Assembly: GCA_002633005.1 (NCBI GenBank)
Contig: NMRA01000135.1
Span: 530,183 to 594,182 of the forward strand
Source: Phoronis australis
Lineage: Eukaryota; Phoronida; Phoronidae
Direction of reading: 5' to 3'
Length of the DNA stretch: 64,000 bases
This document shows positions 58,780 to 64,000 of this stretch, one piece after another. How positions within the stretch are numbered: position 1 is the stretch's first letter; every line of letters begins with the position of its first letter. A program made the translations under genes and the position numbers. Under the pieces are notes generated by a model, which saw nothing but the letters and a program-made list of their open reading frames with translations, ran no database searches and was not told where the DNA came from.

Positions 58780-60474
58780 CTGCAGCTGTGAAAACTCTTC
58801 TTATAAAAGCAGTTGATCATAGCTGAAGTGCACAGTGTGAGATTCCAGTAAATCAATTTCCTGAGTTTGTAATTTTGTTCATTGACGATTATTTTGGCAA
58901 AACTGCATGTGCCACGTAATGTGCCAACGTAGACTTGGGGCCCTTCACACGTACGCCCATTCGTAGCTATAAGACCGTCGTTTCGTAGACGTCTACTTGC
59001 ACCTGGAAGTTCATTACAGTGGTCGAAAAAGTATGGTCGCTAAATATGAATACGGTCCACACTCGAACGCCACTTAAACTGCAGTGTTTCGTTTCTATAA
59101 AGAAAATGCTGCGTTTAGTTCGCAACAACGTGGTTACGGCGGTCTTGGCTATACAAGCAGGCGTGCGACCTTAAGCGTACCCTCCTGGAGCTAGAACGAT
59201 GACAATAAAAAAGAGTCACCATAGTTATTGTTGCGATCGTCCTACAAGCACCCGAGACAAATATGGCGGAAGACAATTGCTTATAGCCTCGTTACAACAT
59301 CCAGAGCGCTATGTGTATTGTTGAACATTTATAGTAGGAAAAGAAATTTCGCCATGTTGCTAAATATACAGACCAGTTCTGGATAAGGTCCTACGTAACG
59401 GTAACAGTGTCACGTGGGCTGACACACTTATAAACTTCATATACCAAATGCTTACTGTTTATTCACATCGCACACTATTAAAAGAAATGTTGCGAAGGCG
59501 AACGCTCAATTTGTGATTATTTATCCCGTCAACGGGTACAGTTACTAGCTGATGGTGAAGCTAGCTACCATTATCAGCGACAGCAGGGTAGAGTTCAGTA
59601 ACTCATGGTCTCGCGGCGACAAAACTTAGTCAAAGTCACGTACTCTCACTAAAAATACACGGCAACATCTCGCGCAGTCTCGCGAAGTTTTGTTTTATAG
59701 AGATGTTCTCGCGAGGTCTTAGCGTTTTGAACTCTACCCTGGTTACCACGTTCGGTCTCCGAGCTGATGATCTTACTCCATCTTGTCAATCGACAAGTTG
59801 TGTGCCACTTTTTAGCTCGGAACTTGTCTACACACTCCGATTTGTCGTGAAAGGAGTTATACATGAAGTCAGGTACGAATGCGAAACTTGTTTGAATCGA
59901 TCGGACATCGAAGCTAGACGTGCCACCGGGGCAAAATGTTTGAATGGGCTTCTAGGCTTTGTATGATGGATAAATCGCAGTGGGCAACAGTTCGCTTGCC
60001 TCCACAGGCCCCATTTTGATAATGCCGCTCTATGTGGAAACAATGTCAGTGAAATGTGATCGAAGAATTACACATAAACCGACAAATTTGTTGTGCCAGT
60101 AGCACCTTTGCAAAGCGGCGCCACCATATTGACTTTGCGCCTATGGGACCGTCGCCGCTTTTTGCGTGAGTTTGTCGGAAAGGAGAATTTTGAGTCCAGC
60201 TTGAATAGTTTATTTCATAATTGTAGCTTTAATAATGAACCGTTTCGTTTAGTCAGTAATAGCAATCAAGCGGCGATTGAATCTCCTTACAGACAAGTTT
60301 TATAACTAGGGCCTACAGTGTTATTGAAGGACTTCACAAATTCGTGAGCCTCAGCGCAGACGAAGAGCTATGAGCTCGGCTTGAGCGCTCGAGTCACATA
60401 GCACAACTGTTCACGGCGAGACGGGCCAGTTCATAGAATTGATGTATTTTCACGCCTGAGCTGCTGATCTTACA
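58780..60474. other. No gene seen
   Basis: Short frames on both strands. An AAATATGGCGG (YY1-like) box occurs near 59260. Confidence 0.4.
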
Positions 60475-60643
60475 CATGGGCGACACCGCACTGAAAAAAG
60501 TGGGGGGCTAAAGTCTCCTCAGCCCCCTGTGGTGCATCGCCTATAGACCATGTGCGGCGCAGCACTGAAAAAAGTGGGGCTATAACCCCCCCCCCCCCCC
60601 CCNACCCCCCCCCCCCCCAGCCCCCAATGGTGCACCGCCAATG
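60475..60643. repeat. GC-rich dispersed repeat with poly-C run
   Basis: Two units share GCACTGAAAAAAGTGGGG, a GGGGCTATAACCCCC-type box and a GGTGCACCGCC end, as at 4573-4725. A single N sits in the C tract at 60603. Confidence 0.75.
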
Positions 60644-62185
60644 TTAAAACTCTCCGTCTGCGCTTTGCTTTAAGTTGTCCACTGACAGAAATGCAGCCTT
60701 TTCCGCGGTTCCAACGAAGCTTTTGTTCGATAAAATACGCCAGTCGTCTGCTAGTGTAGTGTAGTAACTTGTTTCCACACGATGTGTTCTGACATAGCTT
60801 ACACAGCAGCTGGGGATTATCGTAGTTTGGTGTTACTCAATAACGTGTGCGACAACTTGCGAAAAGGCTGCGATTACAACTGATGTGCACCAGGCTTCAA
60901 TTTATGACCAACTAACTTCACAAAACGATTCTTTGGTAGATTTAAGGATAACTTAGTGACACGTCAAACAGCAAACCAGTGTGTCAAGTATTCGGGTAGA
61001 TATTATAGCCTACTGAGATGAAAGGTGGCAAATATTTTGATTTCCAAACGGAATAAACTGAATATCTGAAGTTTCTGACTAGAGCTTAGAATCTCCATCC
61101 AGAACGGTAAAATCAATCCGCCAAACAAAAGACTCAGGTCTTGAAATTATTTCAAGGACCTCATTTCTACGTTTCTCAGAATTTAAATCAAATGTTTACT
61201 AGCAAACTTTGTTAGGTGTCCATATCACTGGTGAGTAAAAAATACCATTTCGTCCACCTCATCGAATCTTTGTAAAAATGCACTCGTAATTCTGAATATA
61301 AATTACATTCTAGAAGAAAATGTGTTTCTGATAGGTCTAGCACTGACTTTCCACTTGTCCAGCAGGCATATTTCCTCTACTCTATCAAGACCACGAAATC
61401 TTCCCTCAGCTATCGATAAAGAATGTGTCAAACTTTTAATTCTTGCCAAGACTACTGTTACGTGGATTATTTTCCAAAAATGCTATATATTTTTCGTTAA
61501 TGCAATTACTTTTGACATCTGACGATAGACCGTAAAATGTACTGTTTTTTCCAATCCTAGATGGTCGCAGGTCCACTTATGAACTTGCCAACATCGCCTA
61601 CACTTGAGTCTTGTTGTACCCCAAAACTTCAAAATCTTACACAAATAACAATCGTTTGATATTTATAGGCAGGCAACAGCTACATGTACTTTGCTCCCAT
61701 TTCATGTTGCACATTGTGGCACATCCTCTTCCACAAGCTTCAAGATAGCGTTTATCGGTTTAGCCGGCTATGCGAATATCATTCAGAACAGAATTACTAA
61801 TAAAACCAAGTGGGAAAATTGTGGAATTTTGGTATCTTTTAATTGAAAATTCAATGATTGTGCTTCTTAACAGAATACAAGTTGTAGTTGCAGAAGTCAA
61901 CAGTAGTTGATGGCTACAGTATGCCTTTATGAAAATCGCACCCGTCAAACCATTGTTAATAAACCAATGTAACGCTAGTCACAGAAACTCTGTAACACCT
62001 TGCCTATCCTTAGAAAAAATCAATTCATTTTCTATGCATTTTGAAGTCTTTTTAGTCGTAACAAATGGAAAGTATTGATTTAACCCTATCATTTATTGTT
62101 TGAAGAGAATTGGATATAAAAGCTTATTATTTTAAATAAATTATTCTTATTAAAATGACGTAATCAAAAATTAATTTTCGAGCCT
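60644..62185. other. No gene seen
   Basis: AT-rich DNA with short frames only. Confidence 0.45.
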
Positions 62186-62214
62186 TAGAAGAGGGACCCC
62201 GCCCGAAAACCTCC

Positions 62215-62505
62215 AAGAGCGGGAGCGCCCTGTATTAATATAGAAAGCCTCGCTGTTCGGCCAGTTTCGGGTGGGATCGTCTATATTAATATATGGACTC
62301 CGTCCAAAATTAACCGAATTAAGAGCAGGGGCACACTATATTAATATAGAGGGCTCGCTTTTCACTCACCTTAAGATGATACTATCTATATTAATATAGG
62401 TGCCCATCAAAAAGCGACCGAAGAGCGGGCCCCTATAACAGCATAAGGACCTTCGCTTTTTATAGCAATATGATGAGCTTTTCCCCTTACATTAATACGA
62501 GGGTG
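62215..62505. repeat. Array of AT palindromes at about 50-bp intervals
   Basis: CTATATTAATATAG or a close variant starts at 62230, 62281, 62336 and 62386. Decayed forms occur near 62432 (CCTATAACAGCATAAGG) and 62486 (CCTTACATTAATACGAGG). The stretches between are GC-richer and diverged, but several share AAGAGCGGG and CTCGCTTTT words. Confidence 0.8.
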
Positions 62506-62799
62506 CCGCTGTACCTTTAGAACACACCGCTCCAAGGCGACTACACTACCAAACCCTTTGCAGGATCTTTTTTAACAAGCGTATTCCCATGAACGTGAGA
62601 ACAGATCATGATAAGTTCTTTTGAAAAATAGACGGGTTTCTTTTAGTGTGACGACAAGCCCGTACCGTCCTTTCCATTTTCGGGTGGGTCGTACACATTC
62701 TGCACCACCTAGAGGATACTTTATAGTAATTAATGCCCTTAGAAGCACAAAGTTTGCTGTGCTTTGTGTTGCTCTTGTTACACTTTTTGGTCAATCTGA

Positions 62800-63366
62800 A
62801 GGGCTCGCTGGTTCTCTGCGTTCCGCTAGGTGGTAGACAGCACGCAGGTATCACTTAATTTTCCTCGGGAATTTTTTTACACCGGCGTTTCTGATTGGCT
62901 GGTCGAATTCTCACCAGGCAGCGCTTTACGCAAACAAACTGGCATGACTGATGGAGGAAGTGTAAATGTGGTCAGTTATACAAATCGGTGCTTAAAATTT
63001 ATGTTCAGGATATGTGAATCCCAGAAATTGTGGTTGCGCCTTTTAGGAGTGCGTCTTTCTACTGTCGATGACTTTTGTTTTCGATACTGTCGAGTAGGCC
63101 TATTCATACAGTATGAATAACACACCGGTTAAATCGGTGTTTATTGTACACTTTGACGTACCGGTATGTGCTTCAAGCACGCGGCTATTATAACATTACT
63201 GCAGAAACGAAAGCATAGTTGCCACTAGCATGACAAGGCTAAAAATCGTTCATAGTCCGCCATATTTCACGTTGTTGTAAAGCTAAACAATGACTGCTGA
63301 GGTTACATCAACCAATGCTAAAGCGCGTGCTACTGCGTGATACCTGCGTGCTGGCTAGGCACGTCA
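62800..63366. mobile_element. MITE, family C copy 2
   Basis: Same element and orientation as 27740-28328. Inverted ends AGCACGCAGGTATCAC and GTGATACCTGCGTGCT are exact. The frames overlapping it are not genes. Confidence 0.75.
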
Positions 63367-63426
63367 GTGGGGTACCAGCGAGTCTGAAGGGTCACGAGCA
63401 CAAGAGTGCACGCGACGTGTTACGTT

Positions 63427-63822
63427 ATGTTTCATTTAGAGGTTCCAGAGATATGGACATTTAGTATTTATGACGAGGACAAAATTATTCATAGTGAGAA
63501 GGGTCGTTCCGGATTACACAGCGGGGACAATCGAATTTCGCTGTATTTACCCACAATGCAACAATATCCTTCAAGCACTTTCGTAGACTGGCGTTTTCGT
63601 GTCAATGGAGGTCCGTCGTGTCCTTTGTTGCCGTCATATTCTTTCCACGTTTTTCTCGAGTGCATTACTCTATTCGTCCTTCCAGTGCCCACGAAGTATT
63701 GCTGCGCTGCGACAGGAGAAATTCGGACAAATTTGACAAATATCCGTGGATGCAGGATGTTAAAAGTTCGTCACCTTTCTCACATCAATCAAAGACAGAA
63801 ATGTGAAGCGCCGAGTAGATAA
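63427..63822 (+). CDS. Unassigned 131-codon open frame
   Basis: It starts MFHLEVPEIWTFSIYDEDK and includes a hydrophobic stretch (about FHVFLECITLFVLPV) and several Cys. No domain is recognised. It begins about 60 bases after a MITE end and may be a 5' exon of a gene running right, or chance. Confidence 0.2.
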   Translation: MFHLEVPEIWTFSIYDEDKIIHSEKGRSGLHSGDNRISLYLPTMQQYPSSTFVDWRFRVNGGPSCPLLPSYSFHVFLECITLFVLPVPTKYCCAATGEIRTNLTNIRGCRMLKVRHLSHINQRQKCEAPSR

Positions 63823-64000
63823 AGCATGTTCGTCCGGTCAATTTTTAACGGCACAGAACCCCCTTCTTAAACATTTTCAATTCCGGTTCTTTCAAACGGT
63901 TGAAATTAGTGAATATGATTTCCACGGCCATGCACCTCAACGGTTTTCGACATGACCTGCTTTAACTGTGCCTGACATTTCAAAACTAGGTCAATGAAAA

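Noticed and set aside
62230-62500. CRISPR-like spaced repeat
   Set aside because: The palindromes are only 14 bp, spacers share words, there are no cas genes and the genome is eukaryotic.

Overview
The window looks like nuclear DNA of an animal, probably a marine invertebrate. It is AT-rich and gene-poor. The genes have introns with GT-AG boundaries, vertebrate-style signal-peptide exons and AATAAA signals. The intergenic DNA is full of short inverted-repeat elements (MITEs and foldbacks), 3' fragments of a CR1/L2-like non-LTR retrotransposon, a tRNA-derived SINE head and trinucleotide arrays. There are no operons, no bacterial ribosome binding sites and no CRISPR array. A bombesin/CCHamide/endothelin-type receptor fits a hemichordate, echinoderm or cephalochordate, but a lophotrochozoan cannot be excluded from sequence alone.

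Layout. 1-1262 (minus) is the coding exon of a class A peptide GPCR whose C-terminal tail runs off the left edge. 1266-16889 holds no gene I can support, only minisatellites, repeats and MITEs. 16890-21164 (minus) is a complete five-exon gene for a secreted, cysteine-containing 306-residue protein of unknown family. It appears to be built from two related halves split by introns at matching positions. 21165-30333 is repeats and unassigned DNA. 30334-58533 (plus) is my reconstruction of a long-intron gene for a small secreted precursor. A signal-peptide exon is followed by short phase-1 exons encoding a disulfide-loop peptide (C-KNVPRLLRNR-C-YASQ) that ends in an amidation and dibasic cleavage site (GKR), then a propeptide tail, a stop codon and a polyadenylation signal. 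Its introns hold most of the repeats and several orphan ORFs or exon-like stretches (34938-35228, 38941-39123, 47587-48144, 52444-52725 on minus). 58534-64000 is repeats, including an array of evenly spaced AT palindromes at 62230-62500 and a second copy of a roughly 570-bp MITE.

Functional reading. The window pairs a neuropeptide-type receptor with a candidate cyclic neuropeptide precursor. Nothing in the sequence shows that they are ligand and receptor. The peptide precursor is the most interesting item: exon phases, stop distribution, signal-peptide placement, processing site and 3' end all agree, but the model rests on splice-site reading alone and needs transcript support.
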